From NCBI RefSeq assembly GCF_011250565.1, contig NZ_JAANMS010000001.1, positions 124,001 to 188,000 of the forward strand: DNA of 64,000 nt. The letters run 5' to 3'. This DNA comes from Nocardioides sp. IC4_145. Lineage in GTDB: Bacteria > Actinomycetota > Actinomycetes > Propionibacteriales > Nocardioidaceae. Positions 33,749 through 42,227 of the stretch are shown piece by piece. A program made the translations under genes and the position numbers. Each line of letters begins with the position of its first letter. Within the stretch, counting starts at the first letter, position 1. Below the pieces are notes generated by a model. The model ran no database searches. It was given only the letters and a program-made list of their open reading frames with translations, and was not told where the DNA came from.

Positions 33749-34846
33749 TCAGCGGTACGGCGTGGTGCGGGTGACCGCGAGGGCCCGCTGCAGGTCGAAC
33801 GGCTTGGCCTGGCGGCGCAGCCACGGGCGGCCCGCCCAGAGGTAGCCGTCGACGTGCTGGGCCGCCAGGCGGCGTACGTCGTCGGGCAGGCCCCACCGCT
33901 CGTCGGCGACCCGCCAGGTCGGCGGGATGCCGAGGGTGACGCAGTGCGTCTGCTGGCGCGTCCGGCAGGTCGGCGCGTTGTCGAAGCGGCCGCCGTGGTG
34001 CTTGCGGTTGTGCTCCCAGGTGAACCCGCGGCCGTTCTGCGCGGTGTCGACGGTGAAGTGCTTGCCGGCGATCCCGCGCGCGGCGAGCGCCGCCACGACC
34101 TCGGCACCGAAGCGAACCTGCCGCTCGGTCGTCTCGTAGTGCGTCGTGTTGAGGTGGAACCCCCGGACCTTGCGGATGCCGGCGCGGACGAGCTGCTTGA
34201 CGGCCAGCTGGGGGTCGAGGTGGTTCCAGCCGGCCGAGCCGACCTCGATGTAGACGGCGGTGCGGGGGAGCGCGGCGAGCGTCCGAGCGGCGTACCCGAC
34301 CAGCCGGGAGAGCTCTGTGGACCCGCGCGGCGCGCACAGCGCGAACGGACCGTCGGGCTGGAGCACGACCGCGGCGCGGGTGTCGCCCAGCGCGGCGGCG
34401 AAGCGGCGGATCCAGCGCTTGTACGACGTCTTCTCGGCCTTCGTGGGCAGGCGCGTGCAGGCCTCGTGCTCCCACGGCACCATCCGGAAGACGGTCAGCT
34501 GCACGAGCGCGTCGGGGTCGCCGGCCTGCGCGTTCGCGACGTACTCCTTCACCTTCGCGCCGATCGCGCCGTCGGGGATCCAGTCGCCGAACCACTTCGC
34601 CTTCGGCGCGTCCGCGATCATCGCGAGCAGCTCGCGCTTGCGGCCGGACGCGCGCTCGTAGGGTGCCCAGGCCATCTCGGCCCCGCCGCGGTAGACGCCC
34701 CACGTCCCGCCCGCGAGCGGGTTGTCGTCGGAGCCGGCGGCGGCCGTCATCGCGGGCGCCGCGGTCGAGCCGGCGGGGGCGACCGGCAGCAAGGCGAGCA
34801 GGAGCGCCGCCACGAGGGCAGGCAGCAGCGACAGCCGGGGGGACAC
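33749..34846 (-). CDS. Secreted divergent glycoside hydrolase family 6-like protein
   Basis: This 365-aa protein has a signal peptide (LSLLPALVAALLLALLPVAP, about 5-24). GH6 landmarks follow: VRGFHLNTTHYET (about 227-239), FTVDTAQNGRGF and VDGYLWAGRPW at the C-terminus. No carbohydrate-binding module is present. In cellulases of this family the catalytic-acid segment normally reads ..RDC and the next motif ..EPD; here the corresponding stretches appear as PWEHEAC and LQPD, so catalysis is doubtful or altered. A leaderless TAGTCT -10 lies 8 nt before the GTG. It is unrelated to the steroid genes around it. Confidence 0.72.
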   Translation of the reverse strand: MSPRLSLLPALVAALLLALLPVAPAGSTAAPAMTAAAGSDDNPLAGGTWGVYRGGAEMAWAPYERASGRKRELLAMIADAPKAKWFGDWIPDGAIGAKVKEYVANAQAGDPDALVQLTVFRMVPWEHEACTRLPTKAEKTSYKRWIRRFAAALGDTRAAVVLQPDGPFALCAPRGSTELSRLVGYAARTLAALPRTAVYIEVGSAGWNHLDPQLAVKQLVRAGIRKVRGFHLNTTHYETTERQVRFGAEVVAALAARGIAGKHFTVDTAQNGRGFTWEHNRKHHGGRFDNAPTCRTRQQTHCVTLGIPPTWRVADERWGLPDDVRRLAAQHVDGYLWAGRPWLRRQAKPFDLQRALAVTRTTPYR

Positions 34847-34854
34847 GGTCCCCG

Positions 34855-34860
34855 AGACTA
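34855..34860 (-). promoter_or_regulatory. -10 element (TAGTCT) of the GH6-like gene
   Basis: TAGTCT on the minus strand lies 8 nt before the GTG at 34846, one base beyond typical leaderless spacing. Confidence 0.45.
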
Positions 34861-34947
34861 GGAGCCGTCAAGCAGGCGCGCCGTCGATCCGGCCAGGTGT
34901 GACCGATCGGACGACACGGGGTGGTGCGACCGGGTGGCGCGACCGGG

Positions 34948-36072
34948 TCAGGCCGGCTCGGCGGCGAGGCGGCGTCCGATGAGCAGGGCCTGCTCGGTGG
35001 CGCCGCCGTGGAGCATCTCGAAGCGCTTGGCGGTGGTGAAGTACCGGTGCGCCTCGCCGTCGAGGTCGATGCCGACGCCGCCGTGGACGTGGACGGTGGT
35101 GTGCGCGAGGCGGTGCCCGGCGTCGGCCGCCCACAGCTTCGCGATCGCGACCTCGGTCTCGGCCGGCAGCCCCTCGGCGAGCCGCCAGGCCGCCTGCCAC
35201 AGGGTCAGCCGCTGCCCGAGCACGTCGATGTAGCCGTCGGCGAGGCGCTGCGAGACCGCCTGGAACGTCCCGATGGGGCGGCCGAACTGCTCCCGCGTCT
35301 TCGCGTAGGTCGCCGTGAGCGCCAGCGCGCCCTCGGTGACCCCGAGCTGCTCTGCGGCCGCGGCCAGCACGAGCAGCTGGCGCAGCCTGCGGTCGACCGA
35401 GCCGTCGGCGGGCCCGAGCAGCCGGTCCGCGCCGACCGTCGCGCCGTCGAGCTCGACCCGGGCGACCTGGTCGCCGTCGGTGAAGGCGAGCGGGGTCACC
35501 GTGACGCCGGGATCGTCGGGACGGACGAGGAAGACGGCGACGCCGTCGGTGGTCTCGGCCGGGACGAGCAGGAGGTCGGCGTACGCCCCGGCCGGGACGA
35601 CCGCCTTGGCGCCGGTGAGCACCCAGTTCCCGCCCTCGGTCCCGCTTGCCCGGGTGGCGGTCGTGGTCGGCCGCTCGGGTGCGAAGGCGAGGTCCTCGGC
35701 GACCGCGGCGGTCACCACGGACGCGCCGGAGGCGGCGTCGGGCAGCCAGGCGGCCTGCTGCTCGGCCGAGCCGACCTCGGCCAGCAGCCGGGTGGCCGGG
35801 CCGTGGAAGGCGAGCGGGACAGGGGCGACCTTGCGGCCGACCTCGACGAGCACCCGGCACAGCTCGAGGAGGCCGAGGCCGGCGCCGCCGTGCTCCTCCG
35901 GGAGCGCCAGGCCCAGCAGCCCGGCCTCGCCGAGATCGGTCCAGAGGTCCCGGTCGAAGCGGTCGCCGGCCTGCTCGACGACGCGCATCCGCTCCGGCGT
36001 CGCCCGGTCGGCGAGGATCCGGGCGGCCAGCTCGGCGGCCTCGTCCTGCTCGGGGGTGAAGGAGAAGTCCAT
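34948..36072 (-). CDS. fadE27: Acyl-CoA dehydrogenase FadE27 (ChsE5-like subunit)
   Basis: This 374-aa ACAD has MDFSFTPEQDEAAELAARIL, ALPEEHGGAGLGLLEL near 56, TREQFGRPIGTFQAVSQRLA near 262 and VHVHGGVGIDLDGEAHRYF near 330. It tracks Rv3505. With FadE26 it forms an alpha2beta2 heterotetramer (ChsE4-ChsE5) that dehydrogenates sterol side-chain acyl-CoAs; the Rv3505-type subunit has a degenerate FAD site by family knowledge. It lies 9 bp downstream of fadE26 in the same operon. Confidence 0.87.
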   Translation of the reverse strand: MDFSFTPEQDEAAELAARILADRATPERMRVVEQAGDRFDRDLWTDLGEAGLLGLALPEEHGGAGLGLLELCRVLVEVGRKVAPVPLAFHGPATRLLAEVGSAEQQAAWLPDAASGASVVTAAVAEDLAFAPERPTTTATRASGTEGGNWVLTGAKAVVPAGAYADLLLVPAETTDGVAVFLVRPDDPGVTVTPLAFTDGDQVARVELDGATVGADRLLGPADGSVDRRLRQLLVLAAAAEQLGVTEGALALTATYAKTREQFGRPIGTFQAVSQRLADGYIDVLGQRLTLWQAAWRLAEGLPAETEVAIAKLWAADAGHRLAHTTVHVHGGVGIDLDGEAHRYFTTAKRFEMLHGGATEQALLIGRRLAAEPA

Positions 36073-36081
36073 GCCGGTGCC

Positions 36082-37269
36082 CTACCTCTTCGCCGCGGGC
36101 AGCCCGAGGCCCACGTAGCCGATGATGTCTCGCTGGATCTCGTTGGTGCCGCCGCCGAAGGTCATGACCAGCGAGGAGCGGTACATCCGCTCGAGCCGCC
36201 CGGACAGGACCGCACCCTCGGTCGACGCCGGCAGCGCGGCGTTCGGGCCGACGACCTCCATCAGCGAGCGGTAGACCTCGGTGGCCAGCTCGGAGCCGTA
36301 GATCTTGGTCGCCGACGCCTCGGCGGGGGAGAGGTCGACGCCGTGATCGGCGTCGGAGGCGAGCTTCCAGTTCAGCTGGGTCAGCATCTCCACCCGGGCG
36401 TGCGCCCGGCCCAGCGCGATCTGGACCCACTCGGTGTCGATGACCCGGCTGCCGGTGGCGGTCTTGGTCTCCTGGGCCCAGGCGCGCACCATCCGCAGCG
36501 ACTGGGTCAGGGGCGCCGAGGAGGTCAGCGCGACCCGCTCGTGGTTGAGCTGGTTGGTCATCAGCGCCCAGCCGCCGTTGAGCTCGCCGACGAGGTTGGA
36601 CGCAGGGACGCGGACGTCCTCGTAGTAGGTCGCGCTCGTGCCGACGCCGGCGACGGTGTGCACCGGTGTGTACGAGAAGCCCGGCGCGTCGGCCGGCACC
36701 AGGATCATCGAGAGGCCCTTGTGCCGGGGCAGGTCGGGGTCGGTGCGGCAGGCCAGCCACACCCAGTCGGCGTACTGGATGAGCGAGGTCCACATCTTCT
36801 GCCCGTTGATGACCCACTCGTCGCCCTCGCGGACCGCGCGGGTGTGCAGCGAGGCGAGGTCGGTGCCGGAGCCGGGCTCGGAGTAGCCGATGGAGAAGTG
36901 CAGGTCGCCAGCGAGGATGCGGGGGAGGAAGTACTCCTTCTGCTCGTCGGTGCCGTAGCGCATGATCGTCGGCCCGACGGTGTTGAGCGTGAGGTACGGG
37001 ATGGGCACGCCGTGGTCGGCGGCGACGTCGGTGAAGATCAGCTGCTCGACCATCGAGCGCGCCTGGCCGCCGTACTCCTCCGGCCAGCCGATGCCGAGCC
37101 AGCCGTCGCGGCCGAGCCGCCGGATGACGTCCTTGTAGACGCCCGCCTCGCCGAACTCGCCGGTCGAGGCGGCCAGGCCGGCCCGGACCTCCGGCGTGAC
37201 CAGCTCGGAGAAGTAGTCGTGGAGCTCCTCGCGTAGTGCGAGCTCCGCGTCCGATAGGGCCAGGTGCAT
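36082..37269 (-). CDS. fadE26: Acyl-CoA dehydrogenase FadE26 (ChsE4-like subunit)
   Basis: This 395-aa full-length ACAD has FSIGYSEPGSGTDLASLHTR near 130, INGQKMWTSLIQYADWVW near 154, NQLNHERVALTSSAPL near 241 and TFGGGTNEIQRDIIGYVGLG near 373. This is very close to Rv3504. It is the catalytic partner of FadE27 in dehydrogenating C8 and C5 sterol side-chain CoA esters. A GGAG Shine-Dalgarno precedes the ATG, and a TATAGT -10 at 37320-37325 (minus) overlaps the KstR-type site. Confidence 0.9.
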   Translation of the reverse strand: MHLALSDAELALREELHDYFSELVTPEVRAGLAASTGEFGEAGVYKDVIRRLGRDGWLGIGWPEEYGGQARSMVEQLIFTDVAADHGVPIPYLTLNTVGPTIMRYGTDEQKEYFLPRILAGDLHFSIGYSEPGSGTDLASLHTRAVREGDEWVINGQKMWTSLIQYADWVWLACRTDPDLPRHKGLSMILVPADAPGFSYTPVHTVAGVGTSATYYEDVRVPASNLVGELNGGWALMTNQLNHERVALTSSAPLTQSLRMVRAWAQETKTATGSRVIDTEWVQIALGRAHARVEMLTQLNWKLASDADHGVDLSPAEASATKIYGSELATEVYRSLMEVVGPNAALPASTEGAVLSGRLERMYRSSLVMTFGGGTNEIQRDIIGYVGLGLPAAKR

Positions 37270-37321
37270 GCTGCGGACTCCTGCCGAGTGGTACCGATGG
37301 TGGAAGAACCGGTCAGAAAAC

Positions 37322-37335
37322 TATAACCTGTTCTC
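37322..37335. promoter_or_regulatory. KstR-type operator between fadE26 and kshA
   Basis: TATAACCTGTTCTC matches TnnAACnnGTTnnA except the last base. It overlaps the fadE26 -10 (TATAGT, minus) and lies 51 bp before kshA. Confidence 0.72.
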
Positions 37336-37386
37336 GTTTTGGTCCACCGGCACGCGGTACGGCCATCGACGATCGGGAGGCACGCG

Positions 37387-38583
37387 ATGAGCGACACCGG
37401 ATCCAGCACCCGTTTCCTGGACCAGGGCACGCCGCCGGAGCGCTTCGCGCGCGGCTGGCACTGCCTCGGCACCGAGACGTCCTTCGCCGACGGCAAGCCG
37501 CACGGCATCGAGGCCTTCGGGACCAAGCTGGTCGTCTGGCAGGACAGCAAGGGCAGCATCAACGTCCTCGACGGCTACTGCCGCCACATGGGCGGCGACC
37601 TGACCCAGGGCTCGGTCAAGGGCGACGAGGTCGCCTGCCCGTTCCACGACTGGCGCTGGGGCGGCGACGGCAAGTGCAAGCAGATCCCCTACGCCCGCCG
37701 CGTCCCGCTGCGTGCCCGCACGCAGAGGTACCCCGTGGTCATCCGCAACGGCCAGGTGCTCATCTGGCACGACGTCGAGGGCTCCGCTCCGGACATGGAG
37801 ATCCTCCCGCCCGAGCTGGCCGGCATCGGCACCGACGAGTGGACCGACTGGTTCTGGGAGGTCGTGCCGATCGAGGGCTCGAACTGCCGCGAGCTCATCG
37901 ACAACGTCGTGGACATGGCGCACTTCTACTACGTGCACCTGTCGTTCCCGACGAGCTTCCGCAACGTCTTCGAGGGCACCCGCGCCACGCAGTACATGGC
38001 GTCCAAGGGCCGCCCCGACGTGAGCGGCGGGTACGGCGACGCCGAGATGTTCCTGAAGTCCGAGGCCACCTACTACGGGCCGTCGTACATGATCAACTGG
38101 CTCGAGGTCGACTACAAGGGCTTCGTCACCGAGGTCGTCCTCATCAACTGCCACCTGCCCACCGGGCCGGACTCGTTCACGCTGCAGTACGGCATCGCGG
38201 TCAAGAAGCCCGAGGGCCTCGACGAGAAGACCGCGCAGTACATCGCCAAGAAGTACGCCACGATGTTCGGCGAGGGCTTCCTGCAGGACGTGCACATCTG
38301 GAAGAACAAGGTGCCGGTGCAGAACCCGCTGCTGTGCGAGGAGGACGGCCCCGTCTACCAGCTCCGCCGCTGGTACGAGCAGTTCTACGTCGACGCCGCA
38401 GACGTCGCGCCCGAGATGGTCGACCGCTTCGAGTTCGAGGTGGACACGACCAAGGCCAACGAGTTCTGGCAGGCCGAGGTGGCCGAGAACCTCGCCCGCA
38501 AGGCCGCCGAGGACGACGCGGCCGCCGCCGGCGTCGCCGACCCCGAGGCCGAGGGCAAGCCCCAGGTCATGACGGGCACCTGA
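37387..38583 (+). CDS. kshA: KshA, oxygenase of 3-ketosteroid 9-alpha-hydroxylase
   Basis: This 398-aa Rieske oxygenase has Cys65-x-His67 (GYCRHMGG) and Cys84-x2-His87 (ACPFHDWRW) as [2Fe-2S] ligands, and a mononuclear iron site in DNVVDMAHFYYVH near 190 (two His). KshA hydroxylates C9 of androstadienedione-type steroids, leading to B-ring opening. ATG at 37387 has a GGGAGG Shine-Dalgarno. It is divergent from fadE26 across a KstR-type site and is followed by a 97-aa gene and kshB, so the complete two-component enzyme is encoded here. Confidence 0.93.
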   Translation: MSDTGSSTRFLDQGTPPERFARGWHCLGTETSFADGKPHGIEAFGTKLVVWQDSKGSINVLDGYCRHMGGDLTQGSVKGDEVACPFHDWRWGGDGKCKQIPYARRVPLRARTQRYPVVIRNGQVLIWHDVEGSAPDMEILPPELAGIGTDEWTDWFWEVVPIEGSNCRELIDNVVDMAHFYYVHLSFPTSFRNVFEGTRATQYMASKGRPDVSGGYGDAEMFLKSEATYYGPSYMINWLEVDYKGFVTEVVLINCHLPTGPDSFTLQYGIAVKKPEGLDEKTAQYIAKKYATMFGEGFLQDVHIWKNKVPVQNPLLCEEDGPVYQLRRWYEQFYVDAADVAPEMVDRFEFEVDTTKANEFWQAEVAENLARKAAEDDAAAAGVADPEAEGKPQVMTGT

Positions 38584-38584
38584 G

Positions 38585-38878
38585 ATGCCGTCGTTCGTCC
38601 CGCTGAGCCCCGAGACGCTCGAGGACCAGCGCCTCTACACCTCTGCCCGGCTGACCGAGGTCGCGTGCCTGGACTGCCTGGCGAAGGTCGGGGTGAAGAA
38701 GAACAGCGAGCACCACACCTCCATCCAGTGGAGCACCGAGGCGCGGGCGCACTGCCCCGAGCTGAACCGGCGCGCCGGCGGCCGCGAGAGCCACGTCGGC
38801 TGCGCGCGGATGCTGGCGAGCATCGAGACCGCCGTGCGGGAGGGCGCCGTCCCCATCGGCGCCGAGGACGGATACTGA
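38585..38878 (+). CDS. 97-aa Cys/His-rich protein between kshA and kshB
   Basis: This small soluble protein starts 1 nt after the kshA stop. Cysteines at 28, 31, 57 and 73 (ACLDC, HCPEL, GCARM) and His at 43, 44, 56 and 70 could bind a metal or Fe-S cluster. It is not a standard ferredoxin. In M. tuberculosis the gene beside kshA (Rv3527) is an uncharacterised conserved protein that may be homologous; this is from memory and not checked. Its tight coupling suggests an accessory role for 9-alpha-hydroxylase or steroid metabolism. Confidence 0.75.
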   Translation: MPSFVPLSPETLEDQRLYTSARLTEVACLDCLAKVGVKKNSEHHTSIQWSTEARAHCPELNRRAGGRESHVGCARMLASIETAVREGAVPIGAEDGY

Positions 38879-38971
38879 GCACCGCTCCACCACCCGCACC
38901 ACCTGCTCGACCCGCACCCTCGCCGCCCCGCACGACGGCCGTCCCCGGCCGCCCCCGACCAGGAAGACCCC

Positions 38972-40075
38972 GTGGACACCGACTCCTTCGAGCTGAAGAT
39001 CCTCGACGTCGTCGAGGAGACGCCCGACGCCCGCTCCATCAGCTTCGAGGTGCCCGCGGGCGCTGAGGAGCACTTCGCCTACAAGCCCGGGCAGTTCCTG
39101 ACCGTCGCCGTGCCGAGCGACCAGACCGGCGTCGCCGCGCGGTGCTACTCGCTGTGCAGCAGCCCGGTCGGCAGCGGCCCGCTGACGATCACGGTCAAGC
39201 GCACCGACGGCGGCTACGCCTCCAACTGGCTCTGCGACAACCTCGCCCCCGGCGACACCCTGCGCGTGCTGCCCCCGAGCGGAATCTTCACGCCGGCCTC
39301 GCTCAGTGCCGACCTCCTGCTCTTCGCCGGCGGCAGCGGCATCACGCCGGTCATGTCCATCACCCGCACCGCGCTGGAGCACGGAACCGGGCGGATCGTG
39401 CTGTTCTACGCCAACCGCGACGAGCGCTCGGTCATCTTCGCCGGCGAGCTCGCCCGGCTGGCCGCGGAGCACCCCGACCGGCTCGTGGTCGTGCACTGGC
39501 TGGAGTCCGTCCAGGGCCTGCCCAGCCAGGAGCAGGTCAAGGCGTTCGCCGCCGGCTACCCGTCGTACGACGCGTTCGTCTGCGGTCCGGCGCCGTTCAT
39601 GAAGATGACGGTCGCGGCGCTCAAGGAGCTCGAGTTCCCCCGCGAGCGTCGGCACCAGGAGAAGTTCGTCTCGCTGGGCGGCAACCCGTTCGGCGACCTC
39701 CACGACGTCGAGGTGGCCGAGGCGGAGATCGACGCGGCCGAGCACGACGAGGACGACGCTGCCCAGGAGCCGGCGAGCCACGGCGGCGGGCCGGCCGGCC
39801 CGGTCCGCCTGGAGGTCGAGCTCGACGGCGAGACGCACGAGTTCGACGACTGGGCGCCCGGCACGACCATGCTCGACCACCTCGAGGCCAAGGGCGTGAA
39901 GGCGCCGTACTCCTGCCGTGAGGGGGAGTGCTCCGCCTGCGCGGTCCGGCTGCTCGCGGGCGAGGTCGAGATGAAGCACAACGACGTGCTCGACGACGAG
40001 GACCTCGCCGACGGGATCCGGCTCGCCTGCCAGTCCGTCCCGACGACCGACACGGTGCGCGCGACGTACAGCTGA
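38972..40075 (+). CDS. kshB: KshB, reductase of 3-ketosteroid 9-alpha-hydroxylase
   Basis: This 367-aa flavodoxin-reductase-type protein has the flavin-binding RCYSLCSSP near 53, the NAD(P) segment FAGGSGITPVMSI near 118, CGPAPFMK near 203 and a C-terminal plant-type [2Fe-2S] domain (CREGECSACAVRLL near 314 plus the later ACQS Cys). It transfers electrons from NADH to KshA. An acidic linker (EHDEDDAAQEP) separates reductase and ferredoxin domains. GTG start with AGGAAG upstream. Confidence 0.92.
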   Translation: MDTDSFELKILDVVEETPDARSISFEVPAGAEEHFAYKPGQFLTVAVPSDQTGVAARCYSLCSSPVGSGPLTITVKRTDGGYASNWLCDNLAPGDTLRVLPPSGIFTPASLSADLLLFAGGSGITPVMSITRTALEHGTGRIVLFYANRDERSVIFAGELARLAAEHPDRLVVVHWLESVQGLPSQEQVKAFAAGYPSYDAFVCGPAPFMKMTVAALKELEFPRERRHQEKFVSLGGNPFGDLHDVEVAEAEIDAAEHDEDDAAQEPASHGGGPAGPVRLEVELDGETHEFDDWAPGTTMLDHLEAKGVKAPYSCREGECSACAVRLLAGEVEMKHNDVLDDEDLADGIRLACQSVPTTDTVRATYS

Positions 40076-40111
40076 CCCGCCCGCGGCGACGGGCCGGACG
40101 CGCGCGAGAAT

Positions 40112-40123
40112 TACAGATCTGTA
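40112..40123. promoter_or_regulatory. 12-bp palindrome TACAGATCTGTA upstream of the EEP-PLD gene
   Basis: This perfect AT-rich palindrome stands out in GC-rich DNA 96 bp before the GTG at 40219. It is followed at about 40147 by a direct repeat GGCTGATGT x2. It is a plausible operator; the regulator is unknown. Confidence 0.45.
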
Positions 40124-40218
40124 GTTGCCGCGGAAGCGTTGCGTGGGGCTGATGTGGCTGATGTGATTCACCCGCGCCCGCGTCGTGGCGTGCCCGAACC
40201 ATCGTCTGGAGGAGTCGC

Positions 40219-42150
40219 GTGGCAGCCCCGAGCGCGGTCGTGCACGTCGTGCGCCGCACCCTCGCGAGCACCCTCGCGGCCGTCCTCGTCCTCGGGCTCG
40301 CGGTCACGCTGCTGGCCGCCCCGGGCGGCGCGCCGGCGGTGCCCCGCCCCGCAGGTGTCACGCCGATCGCGCCCGTCGCGGCCGCGCTCCCGAGCGCGAC
40401 GTACCGCACCTTCACCCTGAACGTCTGCCACTGCCTGGGGCCGAAGAAGGCGATGGCCGACGTGCGCCGGGCGCTGACGCTCGGTGACGCCGGTGGCCTG
40501 CAGGAGTTCTCCCAGCTCGAGGACCGGCAGAACCTCATCAAGCTCCTGCAGGAGAAGGACTGGGGCTGGTACATGCCGCTCGGTGCGGGCGTCGCGATCC
40601 CGATCGTGTGGGACCGCCAGCGCTTCCGGCTCATCCAGGGGCGGTCGGTGCAGACCCACGGCCCGCAGAACGGCGTGACTCCCGCCCGCTACATCAACAC
40701 CGTGCGGCTGCGCGAGCTCGCCACCGGCAAGGTGTTCGGCTTCATCAACACCCACACGATCGCCCAGGCCTCGCGCGACGCGCAGCTCACGAACATGAAC
40801 CGCATCCCGCGGCTGCGCAAGCACCTGCGGATGCTGCGGCAGGAGATCAAGCGCCTCGCGGGGGCGACCGAGCACGTCTTCGCCGCCGGTGACCTCAACG
40901 TCAACTACCTCGCTGACCGCCGCCGTCGCCTGCCCGGTCTGCCGACCGACGCCCTCGGGGACCTCGTCAGCTTCGACATGGCGCTCACGGGCTCCCGGGG
41001 GCCGGGCTCGCTGCTCGACTACGCGATGACGCTGCGCAAGGGCAGCGGCTTCGACCGGACCAGCGCGACCGTCGTGCGCGGCTTCAACTCCGACCACGAC
41101 GCCGTCGTGGTCACCTACCGGACCAACGACCTGTTCGCGACCGGCGCCCTGCACAACCGGCCGGTCGGCGGCAGCGGCGCCGACCGCAAGCGGATCGGCG
41201 ACCGGCAGGCACGCGCGGTGATGAACGCCGAGCCCGGCGCCCTCGTCCGGCTCGCGACCACGCGCCTCGACGACCCGACCGTGGGCGACGCCCTGGTCGC
41301 GGCCGCGGCGGAGGGTGTCTCCGTGCAGGTCGTGCTCGGTGCCGGCGCCGGCACCGACGTCGAGCGGCGTCTCGCCGCAGCGGTCGGGAGCGACCGCGGC
41401 GCGCCGTCGTGGGTCGTGCGCTGCGAGGGCAGCTGTCTCGGCGGCGCCGGCCGCACCGACACCAACGTGCTGCTGGTGAGCCGCGCCGGCGGCACCACCG
41501 AGCTGACGATGGTCGGGGCGGGGCAGCTGACCAAGGCGGCCCGCCGCCACTGGTCGAGCACCTACGTCTCCTCGGACCCCGAGCTGTACGCCGGCTACGG
41601 CCGGATCTTCACCCGGCTCGCGGCCGACACCACCGACACCACGCGCACCCGCGTCCTCAGCTGGGGACGGTACGTCGCGCAGCTCTACCCCGTGCCGGAC
41701 GTGCCCCGCCGCGACCCGGTCCTCCGCGGGCTCGCCGCGGTCGGCTGCAAGAACGCGCAGGGACTCCGGACCGAAGACGGCCGCACCAACGTCCGGGTCG
41801 CGGTGCGGTCCTGGGCCGGCGCGCGCGGCAAGCGGATCGCCGAGCGGCTCGTCACCCTGCGCAACCGCGGCTGCGACGTCGCAGCCGTCCTCGGCCCGAA
41901 CGTGCTCAGGGGCGTCCGCCACACCCTCCAGCGCGGCGGCGTACCCGTGCGGAGCGCGAAGGTCGGCGGCAACCTCCTGGTGCTCGACGGCCGCTACGGC
42001 AAGCGGGCCGGCGTGCAGAAGGCCTGGGTCGGCGGGCCGGCGTGGTCCGACGGTGCGCTGTCGGGCGACGGCCTGAGCCTGGTGGTCAGCGAGCGCGAGA
42101 CCGTGCGGCAGTACCTCGACGGCTTCAGTCGCGCCTGGAACAACGGCTGA
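40219..42150 (+). CDS. Exported endonuclease/exonuclease/phosphatase + degenerate PLD-like fusion
   Basis: This 643-aa protein has a hydrophobic signal segment (LAAVLVLGLAVTLLAAPGG, about 19-37). The N-terminal EEP-like domain (about 60-305) carries TFTLNVCHC, QEFSQLED, FAAGDLNVNYL and FNSDHDAVVVTY. Two PLD-like halves follow (about 330-475 and 480-643) with CEGSCLGGAGRTDTNVLLVS and KVGGNLLVLDGRYGKRAG, where active PLDs have HxKxxxxD. No HxK motif is present. GTG start with GGAGGAG 4-10 nt upstream. The EEP domain may be an active nuclease or phosphodiesterase; the rest looks non-catalytic. Confidence 0.7.
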   Translation: MAAPSAVVHVVRRTLASTLAAVLVLGLAVTLLAAPGGAPAVPRPAGVTPIAPVAAALPSATYRTFTLNVCHCLGPKKAMADVRRALTLGDAGGLQEFSQLEDRQNLIKLLQEKDWGWYMPLGAGVAIPIVWDRQRFRLIQGRSVQTHGPQNGVTPARYINTVRLRELATGKVFGFINTHTIAQASRDAQLTNMNRIPRLRKHLRMLRQEIKRLAGATEHVFAAGDLNVNYLADRRRRLPGLPTDALGDLVSFDMALTGSRGPGSLLDYAMTLRKGSGFDRTSATVVRGFNSDHDAVVVTYRTNDLFATGALHNRPVGGSGADRKRIGDRQARAVMNAEPGALVRLATTRLDDPTVGDALVAAAAEGVSVQVVLGAGAGTDVERRLAAAVGSDRGAPSWVVRCEGSCLGGAGRTDTNVLLVSRAGGTTELTMVGAGQLTKAARRHWSSTYVSSDPELYAGYGRIFTRLAADTTDTTRTRVLSWGRYVAQLYPVPDVPRRDPVLRGLAAVGCKNAQGLRTEDGRTNVRVAVRSWAGARGKRIAERLVTLRNRGCDVAAVLGPNVLRGVRHTLQRGGVPVRSAKVGGNLLVLDGRYGKRAGVQKAWVGGPAWSDGALSGDGLSLVVSERETVRQYLDGFSRAWNNG

Positions 42151-42227
42151 CGGTCCCGGTCCAGACCGTGCCGTCGCGCCGCCGGGTCGGCGCGTGACCA
42201 GCCGGGCCGGGGCCTCGTTGGGGTGGC

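Noticed and set aside
33744..33756. Small hairpin ACCGC-TCA-GCGGT between the NMO-like and GH6-like genes
   Set aside because: A 5-bp stem is expected often by chance at this GC content.
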